A stretch of DNA of 33,709 nt from Chitinophagaceae bacterium (lineage in GTDB: Bacteria > Bacteroidota > Bacteroidia > Chitinophagales > Chitinophagaceae), in the NCBI GenBank assembly GCA_947453295.1, contig CANGGD010000001.1, positions 89,615 to 123,323 of the forward strand. Reading direction: 5' to 3'. The notes beneath the pieces are model-generated. The model worked only from the letters and a program-made list of their open reading frames with translations. It did not search any database and was not told the DNA's origin. Position 1 is the stretch's first letter. Each line of letters begins with the position of its first letter. The position numbers and the translations under genes were made by a program. Positions 8,096 through 16,230 of this stretch are shown here, piece after piece.

Positions 8096-9160
8096 ATGAG
8101 AATTGCTTCAATTGTACTTTATTCAAAAAAAGATATTTATTCAAATCACTTTTCTATTTTGAGCCTAAATGCTATTTGTACAGAAAATAGAAATGGCAAA
8201 CTATTATTGATTATTGATAAAGAAACTGTCCTTCCATTCATTCTGAATGATCGAATCGAGATTGTTTATTTTCCTGATTACGTATTTACAAAGTCTTTAA
8301 AAAAAATCTGGCTTCGAATAAATCTATTTTCAATTTTAAAAAAACACTCCGTAGAAAAATGGTTTGTTTTTGGGGATGCAATTCACGATTTTAAAAACAA
8401 TATCAACTTTATTAATTCCGATTACTTCTATCAAAATGAAACCCTAAAAAAAATCATTAAAACATCAACGGTTATATTTGTTCAAAATGATTTTTTAAAA
8501 GAAAAATTACACGGAATTATTAAATGTGATAATCAGAAATTAAAAACAGCTTTTCCAGGTCCATTATATCCTAATTTATACTTAGATCATCAAAATGAAA
8601 CTGAAATAAAAAATAATTATTCGGACGGAAAAGAATATTTTATAATTGATGAAGATTTTGATTCAAATAATATTGTTATGCTCTTAAAAGCATTTTCAAT
8701 ATTTAAAAAATGGCAGCAAAGCAATATGAAGCTCCTCATTATTGTAAACAAAAAAAATGCAACTATTTTAACTAAGCTAATTTCAAATTACAAATATAGA
8801 AGCGACGTGCAAACCATAGAAAATAGCCACATAAAAATTAATGAAATTAGATTTTCGGCTTACGCCGCAATTTTTTTAAACACCAAGGGATTATTTTCAA
8901 TGAAAGCATTAAGTTTTCTTGAAAATGAAATCCCTATTTTCATGCCAACAGAAGAATCGTATACTTTTAGTTTTGAAAAATGCTCCTTGTTTTTTTATAA
9001 TAATGAACAGTCTATCGCAGAAAATTTAATTTTACTCTATAAAGATGAAATGCTGAGAAACAAACTAATTGAAAATGGAAAAGTTTTTTGTGAAAATAAC
9101 AATTGGAATAGAGTAGCTAAACAAATGCTTTCTCAGATACATGATTTCAAAAACAGGTAA
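8096..9160 (+). CDS. GT-B-like (GT4-type) protein with degenerate active-site motif
   Basis: 354 aa, no signal peptide. The C-terminal half reads like a GT4 glycosyltransferase: KEYFIIDEDFDSNNIVMLLK AFSIFKKWQ matches the usual strand plus 'Kn...ll.AF' helix, then LLIIVNKKN, a region corresponding to the EX7E donor-site motif, and a final helix with LYKDEMLRNKLIENGK and NWNRVAKQML. In the donor-site region (about residues 255-283) the usual Glu-x7-Glu is not seen: the place reads NTKGLFSMKALSFLENEIPIF. The N-terminal half is weakly conserved and Lys/Asn-rich. It is tightly linked (6 nt) to the CNNM gene. It could be a divergent glycosyltransferase or a catalytically silent scaffold; no substrate can be proposed. 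Confidence 0.6.
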   Translation: MRIASIVLYSKKDIYSNHFSILSLNAICTENRNGKLLLIIDKETVLPFILNDRIEIVYFPDYVFTKSLKKIWLRINLFSILKKHSVEKWFVFGDAIHDFKNNINFINSDYFYQNETLKKIIKTSTVIFVQNDFLKEKLHGIIKCDNQKLKTAFPGPLYPNLYLDHQNETEIKNNYSDGKEYFIIDEDFDSNNIVMLLKAFSIFKKWQQSNMKLLIIVNKKNATILTKLISNYKYRSDVQTIENSHIKINEIRFSAYAAIFLNTKGLFSMKALSFLENEIPIFMPTEESYTFSFEKCSLFFYNNEQSIAENLILLYKDEMLRNKLIENGKVFCENNNWNRVAKQMLSQIHDFKNR

Positions 9161-9166
9161 AGCATT

Positions 9167-9174
9167 TATCTTTG
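9167..9174 (+). promoter_or_regulatory. -7 promoter element before gldC
   Basis: TATCTTTG is a perfect TAnnTTTG match lying in the 26-nt gap between the upstream stop and the gldC ATG at 9187, giving a predicted leader of fewer than ten bases. The -33 region lies inside the preceding gene and holds no clear TTG. Confidence 0.55.
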
Positions 9175-9186
9175 TAAAAAAATGAT

Positions 9187-9537
9187 ATGCAAAAATCTAC
9201 CATAACAATTGATGTAATTTTAGACCCGAATAAAATACCAGAGCAAATTAACTGGGAAGCAAGTGATTCCAATGCAGAAATGAAACAAAAAGCAAAAGCA
9301 ATGTGTTTAGCTTTTTGGGACGGTGCTGAACAATCTGCTATGAGAATAGATTTATGGACTAAAAACATGATGGTAGACGAAATGGGGGAATTTTTTTTCC
9401 AGATGATGATGACAATGGCAGATACCTTTCAAAGAGCTACTCAAAATGAAGAGCTTACAAAAGAAATGAAAGCGTTTGCAAAAGATTTTCAAAACAAATT
9501 TAGATTGAGCATGATAAATGAACAATCAAATAAATAA
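9187..9537 (+). CDS. gldC: Gliding motility protein GldC
   Basis: 116 aa, matching the small soluble GldC family of Bacteroidota by length and pattern: an N-terminal strand (STITIDVILDPNKIPEQINW), then a helical section with AKAMCLAFWDGAEQSAMRIDLWTKNMMVDEMG, a Met-rich helix (FFFQMMMTMADTF) and a final amphipathic helix. In Flavobacterium johnsoniae GldC is an accessory gliding-motility factor; many non-gliding relatives keep it, so its presence alone does not show motility. The gene has its own -7 element and is followed after 23 nt by a YqeY-family gene. No gldB neighbour is present in the window. Confidence 0.85.
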   Translation: MQKSTITIDVILDPNKIPEQINWEASDSNAEMKQKAKAMCLAFWDGAEQSAMRIDLWTKNMMVDEMGEFFFQMMMTMADTFQRATQNEELTKEMKAFAKDFQNKFRLSMINEQSNK

Positions 9538-9560
9538 TTTTATATAAAAACACAATCAAT

Positions 9561-10010
9561 ATGTCATTAGAACAAAAAATCATGGCTGAAATGAAAGATG
9601 CTATGAAATCTAAAAACGAAGCTGCTCTTAGAGGGCTCAGAGCCATTAAAGCTGAGATCATTAAAGCAAAAACTGAACCAGGGGCAAATGGGGAATTAGA
9701 TGAAGCTACAGAACAGAAGTTTTTGATTAAAATGATGAAACAGCGTAAAGATTCTTTAGATATTTTTGAAAAACAAGGAAGGCCCGATTTGGCAGAAAAA
9801 GAAAAAGAAGAAATGGCTATTATTGAAAGGTTTCTGCCAAAACAAATGAGTGAAGATGAAATTAAAGAGGCGGTGAAAACAATTATTTCTGAAGTTGGGG
9901 CAGTTTCGGCAGCAGATATGGGAAAGGTTATGGGAGCGGCTTCTAAACAATTGGCAGGTAAGGCTGATGGAAAAACTATCAGTTCAATAGTAAAAGAATT
10001 ATTGGGCTAA
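9561..10010 (+). CDS. GatB/YqeY domain-containing protein
   Basis: 149 aa. The protein is the stand-alone form of the C-terminal tRNA-binding-like domain of GatB. It begins with the family hallmark LEQKIMAEMKDAMKSKNEAA LRGLRAIKAE, has the lysine-rich middle MMKQRKDSLDIFEKQGRPDLA, and ends in the helical tail GKVMGAASKQLAGKADGKTISSIV. The exact role of free YqeY proteins is not settled; a link to tRNA or amidotransferase chemistry is suspected from the GatB relation. The Gly/Ala/Lys composition and length are normal for the family. It lies 23 nt after gldC and 34 nt before a CvpA-like gene, with no obvious promoter, so it is probably co-transcribed with gldC. Confidence 0.9.
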   Translation: MSLEQKIMAEMKDAMKSKNEAALRGLRAIKAEIIKAKTEPGANGELDEATEQKFLIKMMKQRKDSLDIFEKQGRPDLAEKEKEEMAIIERFLPKQMSEDEIKEAVKTIISEVGAVSAADMGKVMGAASKQLAGKADGKTISSIVKELLG

Positions 10011-10044
10011 TTTCGTGCCTCTGTATTCAATCAAAATATAAAAA

Positions 10045-10575
10045 ATGATTATTGATATCGTTTTTTTATTGTTCCTTTTGCTTGCGTTTTTGAAGGGAAT
10101 TAATATAGGTTTCTTTATTGCTTTATTTTCCTTTTTTGGATTCTACATTGGAATTGCCGCAGGCATAAAGTTCTCGACATTTACTGCTGAATATCTAACT
10201 AAACATTCATCAATAAATGCAGATTGGTTGCCTTTTTTGGCTTTTATTTTAGTTTTTCTACTTACACTCATTGCTTTGTACTTTATTGGAAAATTTTTAC
10301 AAAAAACAGCCGAAGTAATGATGCTGGGGTGGCTTAACAAAATTGGAGGTGTTTGTTTGTATATGATTATTTATAGCTTAATATATAGCAGTTTGCTTTA
10401 TTATTCCAATAAATTAAATCTTATTCCAAAGCATATACAAACTTCATCAAAGGCTTATCCATATGTAAGTCCATTGACAACAGAAGCTTTTAATTGGGGA
10501 GGAAAAATGATACCATTTTTTAAAAACTCTTTTGATCAATTAGATGTTTTTTTCAAACAGAATGGAAGTAAATAG
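10045..10575 (+). CDS. CvpA family membrane protein
   Basis: 176 aa with about four hydrophobic segments: near residues 2-22, 23-45 (the GFFIALFSFFGFYIGIAAG stretch), 62-83 and 98-122. The pattern of a short first helix, KGINIGFF turn, second helix and a later WLNKIGGVCLYMIIYS segment fits CvpA/colicin V production-type proteins, which in other bacteria affect envelope homeostasis and colicin V export. The C-terminal part past residue 125 is soluble and ends in a Phe/Asp/Gln-rich tail. It follows the YqeY gene by 34 nt with no clear promoter in the gap. Family confidence is moderate to good because CvpA proteins are recognised mainly by their hydrophobic pattern. Confidence 0.75.
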   Translation: MIIDIVFLLFLLLAFLKGINIGFFIALFSFFGFYIGIAAGIKFSTFTAEYLTKHSSINADWLPFLAFILVFLLTLIALYFIGKFLQKTAEVMMLGWLNKIGGVCLYMIIYSLIYSSLLYYSNKLNLIPKHIQTSSKAYPYVSPLTTEAFNWGGKMIPFFKNSFDQLDVFFKQNGSK

Positions 10576-10663
10576 AAGTATTTTTCAAGTATTCTTTTAA
10601 ATAATGTAATTTTAGGCAAATTAGTGGTAAAAGATTTAAAATTTTAAAGTCGCAAAAACAAGA

Positions 10664-11425
10664 ATGAGCTATACTATTCGTCAAAACGGTAAATTCAAAT
10701 TCATTGAGGAAGGAAAGGGAGAAACCCTTATTCTTTTACATGGACTATTTGGCGCCTTGAGTAATTTTCAAGATTTAATTGAGCATTTTAAGAAAACACA
10801 CAAAGTTGTGGTACCATTGTTGCCATTGCTTGAATTAGATCTTCTGCACACTTCAGTTGGAGGACTACAAAAATTTCTTCAAAAATTTATTGAGCAAGGA
10901 GATTATAATAATATTCACTTAATGGGAAATTCTTTAGGGGGTCATGTGGCTTTAGTGCATGTACTTAAAAAGCCAGAAAGAATTAAAACACTCATTTTAA
11001 CCGGAAGTTCGGGTTTGTTTGAGAATGGAATGGGCGATTCCTATCCAAAAAGAGGCGATAAAGAGTATATTAGAAATAAAACCGCGATGACCTTCTTTGA
11101 TCCTGCTATGGCCACGGATGAGTTGGTTGATGAAGTGTTTGAAATTACAAATAACAGATTAAAAGTGATTAAAATAATAGCGCTTGCGAAAAGTGCCATT
11201 AGAAATAATTTAGGAGAAGAATTAAATCAAATAAAAGTTCCAACTTGTTTAATATGGGGCAAAAATGATATTGTCACACCTCCATTTGTTGCAGAAGAAT
11301 TCAAAAAGTTAATTCCAAACAGCGAGCTTCATTTTATCGATAAATGTGGGCATGCTCCAATGATGGAAGTTCCTGAAGAATTTAATAAAATACTCGAGGG
11401 TTTTCTTGCAAAACACGCTTCTTAA
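10664..11425 (+). CDS. Alpha/beta-fold hydrolase
   Basis: 253 aa, a complete single-domain alpha/beta hydrolase with no signal peptide. H26-G27 in LLHGLFGALSNF form the oxyanion hole; the nucleophile elbow is GNSLGGH with Ser at residue 90; the acid is the Asp of IWGKNDIVTPP; the catalytic His is in DKCGHAPMMEVPEEF near the end. These are the features of the MhpC/BioH-type esterases and C-C hydrolases, but the substrate cannot be read. A weak -7-like TAATTTTA (10607-10614) lies in the 88-nt gap upstream. Downstream is a 10-bp inverted repeat that may end the transcript. Confidence 0.9.
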   Translation: MSYTIRQNGKFKFIEEGKGETLILLHGLFGALSNFQDLIEHFKKTHKVVVPLLPLLELDLLHTSVGGLQKFLQKFIEQGDYNNIHLMGNSLGGHVALVHVLKKPERIKTLILTGSSGLFENGMGDSYPKRGDKEYIRNKTAMTFFDPAMATDELVDEVFEITNNRLKVIKIIALAKSAIRNNLGEELNQIKVPTCLIWGKNDIVTPPFVAEEFKKLIPNSELHFIDKCGHAPMMEVPEEFNKILEGFLAKHAS

Positions 11426-11429
11426 AACT

Positions 11430-11461
11430 ATTTTACAATCAATTGTTTTTAATTGTAAAAT
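11430..11461. terminator. Inverted repeat, possible terminator
   Basis: ATTTTACAAT (11430-11439) is exactly complementary to ATTGTAAAAT (11452-11461), with a 12-base loop. It starts 4 nt after the hydrolase stop. The stem is AT-only apart from one C-G pair and no U-tract follows on the plus strand, so it could equally be an operator for the next gene, which starts at 11474. Confidence 0.35.
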
Positions 11462-11473
11462 AAAATTAAGCCC

Positions 11474-12136
11474 ATGCTCACTTTAGAAATAGTAAATCAA
11501 CATATCCCTCAATTACAATTAGAAGATTCTATTGCAAAGGCAAAGCAATTAATTAATGATTATAAATTAACACACTTACCTGTTGTTACAGATAATGTAT
11601 TTATTGGCCTTATAAGTGAAGAAGATCTTTTAGATGTAGAAGACGACAAAATTACAATTCAGGCTATTCAAGAATGTTTTTTACAACAATCTATATTTGA
11701 TGATATTCATTTTTTGAATGCAATTAATTATTGTAATCAATTTGAATCCAATATTGTTCCTGTCATAAACAGAAATAACGTATACATTGGTTGCATCCCA
11801 AGTATTGAACTAATGAAAACAATAGGCGTGTTTTCTGGAGCCAATGAAATTGGTGGGATAATCGTTCTTGAAATTGAACAAGTTCATTTTTCAATTTCTG
11901 AAATTAGCAGAATTGTTGAAAGCAACAACTCAACTATATTTCATCTCAATACAATAACCAATCCCCTTAATGGGATAATGCAAATTACCTTGCACATTAA
12001 CAACAGAGAAGTTTCATCAATTGTTGCAAGCTTTGAGAGATACGAATACCATGTGAAATATCATTTTGGCCATCATCAATTTGAAGAAACAACCGAATAC
12101 AATTTTAAAAACCTAATGAATTATCTAAATATTTGA
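11474..12136 (+). CDS. CBS-domain protein
   Basis: 220 aa, soluble. Residues 1-115 form a CBS pair: a first module with AKAKQLINDYKLTHLPVVTD and FIGLISEEDLLD, a second with HFLNAINYCNQFESNIVPVI and YIGCIPSIELMK. The rest (about 125-215) looks like an ACT-type regulatory fold, with GGIIVLEIEQVHFSISEISRI and LHINNREVSSIVASFERY. In many Bacteroidota a protein of this build sits next to nadK; here it is two genes upstream of it. CBS pairs usually bind adenosyl nucleotides, so a regulatory role is plausible but its target is unknown. It probably heads the run of five co-directional genes up to the response regulator. Confidence 0.82.
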   Translation: MLTLEIVNQHIPQLQLEDSIAKAKQLINDYKLTHLPVVTDNVFIGLISEEDLLDVEDDKITIQAIQECFLQQSIFDDIHFLNAINYCNQFESNIVPVINRNNVYIGCIPSIELMKTIGVFSGANEIGGIIVLEIEQVHFSISEISRIVESNNSTIFHLNTITNPLNGIMQITLHINNREVSSIVASFERYEYHVKYHFGHHQFEETTEYNFKNLMNYLNI

Positions 12137-12164
12137 ATACAATCTTCTTCAAATAGTTTTCTGC

Positions 12165-13622
12165 ATGTATAAAAAATATTGGTGCATATTATTCCTTTTT
12201 TTACTGCTAACATTTTCTTGTTCTTCTCAAATAATTGACACTTCTATTTTTGCCTTTCAAAATAAAATTGTTGAAACCGCTTCTGCTGATTCAACTACTT
12301 ATGTTGTAATTAAGTCTTTAACATTAAAAGGGAATAATAAAACTAACATTGATTTTATTTCTTCTCAAATCAATATTAAAGTTGGTGACTCTGTTAAAGC
12401 TTATTCGGTTTATGAAACTTTTCATTTATCAAAACAATTACTTTATAACACTAATTTATTTTCTGAAATAAAATTTGAAGGCGGCTTAAATACAAACAAA
12501 GAGTTGAGTATTGAAATTTATGTGAAAGAACGAGTGTATGTTTTTATTGCTCCAGAATTTATGTTGATAGATAGAAATTTCAATGTATGGTGGAACAACT
12601 TTGATGCAGATTTAAACAGAACCGTTTATGGTATAAATTTTTTACACAATAATCTAACAGGAAATAATGACAAATTATCAGTATCATTAAATGCTGGGTA
12701 TACAAAAAAAATTAGTGCTGCATATTTTTCGCCTGTCTTTAAAAATAATTTTAACCATGGAATTGCTTTGGGGTGCAGCTATTCAGCACTTAAAGAATTC
12801 AATTATCAAACATCAGACAGTAATAAACAGCGTTTTTATTCAACTAAAAATTATGAACAGAAAAATTTTATATTCAAATCAAGCTATCAAATTAGAAAAA
12901 ACTTTTTCAGAAAACATATCTTCTCTTTTGCGTTAAATTATCTTGAATATCCGGATACAATCATTGCTATAAATTCTTTGTTACTAAACTCAACTTCATC
13001 AAAACTTAGATTTCCTGAAATCAGTTACACTTATCAATATTTACATGTTGACAATGTAAATTTTCCGTTGATAGGAAAAAAGTATTCAATTGAATTCAAT
13101 AAAAAAGGATTGAGATGGAATAAAGAAATGAATGCCTTTTGTTTAAACATTAGCTATCAAAAATTTAATGCATTACCCCACAAGTATTTTTCGCAAATTG
13201 GATTTTTTTCTAGCATAAAATTACCTTTTGAACAATCATTTATTAACCAAAAAGCATTGGGATATGGCAATTACTATTTAAGGGGGCTAGAATACTATGT
13301 AATAGATGGGGTGGCCAGCTTTTTATCAACTTTTACTTTGGAAAAAAAATTGCTTGATTTTAAAATTCCATTACCATTTAAAATTAAAAATGAAAAAAAT
13401 ATTCCTTTTGCATTTTATGGAAAAGGCTTTGCAGACTTTGGTTATTCTTATAACAAAAAAGAATTACCAACCCTTCTTAACAATAAACTACTTTATACTG
13501 GTGGGCTGGGAATTGATTTGTTAACTTTGTATGACATTAAATTGTCTATAGAATACAGCATTAACCAATTAGGGGAAAAGGGAGTATTTTTACATACTAA
13601 TAATATTGTTCAATTCAAATAA
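12165..13622 (+). CDS. Small Omp85/BamA-like outer membrane protein with one POTRA domain
   Basis: 485 aa. An N-terminal signal peptide (hydrophobic core about residues 6-20; a Cys follows but the lipobox is poor). Residues about 45-120 look like one POTRA domain: YVVIKSLTLKGNNKTN, a helix, then NTNLFSEIKFEGG and IEIYVKERVYVFI. From about 120 to the end the protein is rich in alternating aromatic strands, consistent with a barrel. YGNYYLRGLEYYVIDG near 367-382 matches the conserved L6 (V/L)RG motif of Omp85 proteins. BamA normally has five POTRA domains and about 800 aa in this phylum, so this is not BamA. The C-terminus ends in Lys, not the usual Phe. It lies 28 nt after the CBS gene and 16 nt before nadK. 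Confidence 0.78.
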   Translation: MYKKYWCILFLFLLLTFSCSSQIIDTSIFAFQNKIVETASADSTTYVVIKSLTLKGNNKTNIDFISSQINIKVGDSVKAYSVYETFHLSKQLLYNTNLFSEIKFEGGLNTNKELSIEIYVKERVYVFIAPEFMLIDRNFNVWWNNFDADLNRTVYGINFLHNNLTGNNDKLSVSLNAGYTKKISAAYFSPVFKNNFNHGIALGCSYSALKEFNYQTSDSNKQRFYSTKNYEQKNFIFKSSYQIRKNFFRKHIFSFALNYLEYPDTIIAINSLLLNSTSSKLRFPEISYTYQYLHVDNVNFPLIGKKYSIEFNKKGLRWNKEMNAFCLNISYQKFNALPHKYFSQIGFFSSIKLPFEQSFINQKALGYGNYYLRGLEYYVIDGVASFLSTFTLEKKLLDFKIPLPFKIKNEKNIPFAFYGKGFADFGYSYNKKELPTLLNNKLLYTGGLGIDLLTLYDIKLSIEYSINQLGEKGVFLHTNNIVQFK

Positions 13623-13638
13623 CAATAAATTTTAAAAA

Positions 13639-14517
13639 ATGAAAATTGCTATATATAGTAGAGGAGTTGAAAACGATCAATTAAAAGATCTAAAACAATT
13701 GTTAGATGAATTAATAAATTTCGGAGTAGAGCCAATTTTTTTTCAAGATTTTTTTAATCAGTTTTATTCTTCTATATCCATTGAAGGCAATTATTCAACA
13801 TTTAATTCTTTTGAAGATTTAGATAGTAGTATTGATTGTATGATTAGTTTAGGTGGTGATGGTACACTACTGGATACTGTTACATTAGTTAGAGATTCTG
13901 GCATTCCTATCTTGGGAATAAATTATGGTAGATTAGGATTTTTGGCTAATATTGGAAGAGAAGAAATTGTATCTGCAATTGATGCAATTGCAAACAGAAA
14001 TTATGTTCTCGATAAGCGATCTTTAATTCATTTAGAATCTAATGTAAAAATATTTGGTAAAACACCATACGCACTCAACGAGTTTACGATTCTAAAAAAA
14101 GACAGCTCTTCTATGATAAAGATTCATACTTATCTTAATGGAGAGTTTTTAAATACCTATTGGGCAGATGGTTTAATTGTTTCTACTCCAACTGGATCTA
14201 CTGGTTATTCATTAAGTTGTAATGGTCCAGTTGTGTTTCCTGACAATAGTAGTTTTATCATAACTCCTGTAGCGCCGCACAATTTAAATATCAGGCCTAT
14301 TATTGTACCCGACAATACTATCATTTCATTTGAATTAGAAGGCAGGGCTGATGAGTTTGTTTGTACGCTAGACAGCAGAAGAGAAGTGATAAGCAAGGAG
14401 ATTCAACTTGCTGTAAAAAAAGAAGCTTTTTATGTAAATCTAATACGATTAAACGAAAACAATTTCTTACAAACGCTAAGAGATAAATTAAGTTGGGGTT
14501 TAGATAAACGAAATTAA
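13639..14517 (+). CDS. nadK: NAD kinase
   Basis: Phosphorylates NAD to NADP in the cytoplasm, the only de novo NADP source. 292 aa, normal for the family. The diagnostic GGDGT is at residues 72-76, followed by INYGRLGFLANI, the NE motif in YALNEFTI, and the TPTGSTGYSLSCNGPVVFP nucleotide-binding segment, then PVAPHNLNIRPII. The N-terminal Rossmann-like strand starts directly (KIAIYSRG), supporting ATG at 13639. It is 16 nt downstream of the Omp85-like gene and 25 nt upstream of a sensor kinase, in one co-directional run with no visible internal promoter. Confidence 0.96.
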   Translation: MKIAIYSRGVENDQLKDLKQLLDELINFGVEPIFFQDFFNQFYSSISIEGNYSTFNSFEDLDSSIDCMISLGGDGTLLDTVTLVRDSGIPILGINYGRLGFLANIGREEIVSAIDAIANRNYVLDKRSLIHLESNVKIFGKTPYALNEFTILKKDSSSMIKIHTYLNGEFLNTYWADGLIVSTPTGSTGYSLSCNGPVVFPDNSSFIITPVAPHNLNIRPIIVPDNTIISFELEGRADEFVCTLDSRREVISKEIQLAVKKEAFYVNLIRLNENNFLQTLRDKLSWGLDKRN

Positions 14518-14542
14518 TACTGGCTTTTATATTCCGCATGAT

Positions 14543-15511
14543 ATGTTTAACAAATCGAAAAAGATAAAAACCATTTTTATAATTTACTGGGTATTGTTGT
14601 TGTATATCATTACCGCGTTGATCTGGTGGTGTATTGCGCTTTCTATACAAAATGAGCAAATGTCAACTTTAAAAATTAAAAGCTTGAGTTATAGTGATGT
14701 CAATTACAACATAAAATATCAAAACATCATTGAAGAAAAAAAAAGGAAGACGGGCCAATATTTAGGAGAAGGGGCTATATTCTTTTTGTTGATTTCTGCC
14801 GGTGCAATTTTTCTATTTAGAGCAGTAAACAAACAATTGAAAATTAGTCAACAGCAACAAAACTTCATGATGGCGATAACGCATGAATTAAAAACACCTA
14901 TTGCAATAACTAAATTGAATTTGGAAACAATACAAAAGAGAAAATTAGATGACAATCAACAACTGAAATTAATTAGCAATACAATAGAAGAAAATAATAG
15001 AATGAATGCACTTTGCAGTAACTTATTATTGTCTTCTCAAATGGAAGCAGGTGGTTATCAGTTGGCTTTTGCAGAAATTAATTTTTCAGAATTGGTTTTA
15101 AATTGTGTGAGAGATTTTAAGAACAGGTTTGCTTTTAAAGCTATTCAAACTGAAATAGAAGAAAACATCTTTTTAAAAGGAGATATTTTTCTATTGCAAA
15201 TTGTGATTAATAATTTAATTGATAATGCAGTAAAATATACACCTAAAGAATCTGTTTTAACAATTACCTTAAGCAAAGGTAAATTTTCAACACTTTGTGT
15301 TGCTGACCAAGGTGAGGGTATTAATGATAATGAAAAGAAAAAAGTTTTTGACAAATTTTATCGTTCAGGTATTGAGGCTACACAAAAATCTAAAGGAACA
15401 GGATTAGGATTGTTTCTTGTTAAAAAAATTATTCACGCGCATAAGGGCGATATTTATATAAAGGATAATAAACCTAAAGGGGCAAAATTTTTCATTGAAT
15501 TAAAATCTTGA
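14543..15511 (+). CDS. Two-component sensor histidine kinase
   Basis: 322 aa inner-membrane kinase. Two hydrophobic segments near 11-34 and 77-95 enclose a short periplasmic loop of about 40 residues. The phospho-acceptor H-box is MAITHELKTP with His at residue 114. The ATPase domain shows the N-box NLIDNAVKYTP, the G1 box VADQGEGI, the F-box region FDKFYRSG and the G2 box GTGLGLFLVKKI. No HAMP or PAS domain is evident, so sensing is either by the small loop or by the membrane itself. The partner regulator starts 13 nt downstream. The close placement after nadK suggests shared transcription; the stimulus cannot be inferred. Confidence 0.93.
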   Translation: MFNKSKKIKTIFIIYWVLLLYIITALIWWCIALSIQNEQMSTLKIKSLSYSDVNYNIKYQNIIEEKKRKTGQYLGEGAIFFLLISAGAIFLFRAVNKQLKISQQQQNFMMAITHELKTPIAITKLNLETIQKRKLDDNQQLKLISNTIEENNRMNALCSNLLLSSQMEAGGYQLAFAEINFSELVLNCVRDFKNRFAFKAIQTEIEENIFLKGDIFLLQIVINNLIDNAVKYTPKESVLTITLSKGKFSTLCVADQGEGINDNEKKKVFDKFYRSGIEATQKSKGTGLGLFLVKKIIHAHKGDIYIKDNKPKGAKFFIELKS

Positions 15512-15524
15512 GTACGCTACATTC

Positions 15525-16229
15525 ATGAATCAAAAATATACAATCTTATTAGTTGAAGATGAAGAAAATCTTCAAGAAGCTTTAAAATTAAATCTAGAAC
15601 TGGAAGGGTATAGCGTGAGCTGTTGTAGTGATGGTAATACTGCATTAAAAATGATTCACCAGGAACATTTTGATTTAATCATTTTAGATGTGATGCTACC
15701 AGAGATTAATGGAATTGAGGTGTGTGAATCTATCCGACTACAAAATTTATCTTTACCAATTTTAATATTGAGTGCTAAGAACAGCAGTGCGGATAGGGTA
15801 TTGGGATTAAAAAAAGGTGCAGATGATTATTTAACGAAGCCATTTAATTTGGAAGAGCTTTTATTGAGAGTTGATAATCTCATTAGAAAAAATGAACAGC
15901 TAAATCTTAAAAAGAATATTGCAGACTTTATTGAGTTTGGTGGAAATAAAATTGATTTTAATGCATTAGAGTGTATTAATAGCAATGGAGATAAAATCAT
16001 GTTAACAAAAAAAGAAGGCATGTTATTAAAGCTCTTAATCGAAAATAAAAACGAAGTGGTTACAAGAGAAAAAATACTTCAAGCCGTTTGGGGTTATAAT
16101 GTTTTTCCTACAACCAGAACAATTGATAATTTTATTTTGAATTTTAGAAAATACTTTGAGAAAGATAGCAGGAACCCTATTTACTTTCATTCTGTAAGAG
16201 GGGTAGGTTATAAGTTTACAAATTCATAG
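15525..16229 (+). CDS. OmpR/PhoB-family response regulator
   Basis: 234 aa. The receiver domain (1-120) has the acidic pair E11-D12, phospho-acceptor Asp55 in LIILDVMLPE, the switch Ser in ILSAKNSS, and the conserved Lys in DDYLTKPFN. The C-terminal winged-helix DNA-binding domain (about 135-234) shows LTKKEGMLLKLLIENKNEVV, REKILQAVWG, the recognition helix region TRTIDNFILNFRKYFE and the wing HSVRGVGYKF. It is the cognate partner of the kinase 13 nt upstream. Its stop codon is one base away from the stop of the convergent SDR gene, leaving no room for a separate terminator. Confidence 0.95.
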   Translation: MNQKYTILLVEDEENLQEALKLNLELEGYSVSCCSDGNTALKMIHQEHFDLIILDVMLPEINGIEVCESIRLQNLSLPILILSAKNSSADRVLGLKKGADDYLTKPFNLEELLLRVDNLIRKNEQLNLKKNIADFIEFGGNKIDFNALECINSNGDKIMLTKKEGMLLKLLIENKNEVVTREKILQAVWGYNVFPTTRTIDNFILNFRKYFEKDSRNPIYFHSVRGVGYKFTNS

Positions 16230-16230
16230 A

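Noticed and set aside
14321-14659. 112-aa minus-strand open frame across the nadK-histidine kinase junction
   Set aside because: It lies opposite two well-supported genes (NAD kinase C-terminus and kinase N-terminus) and has no recognisable motif.
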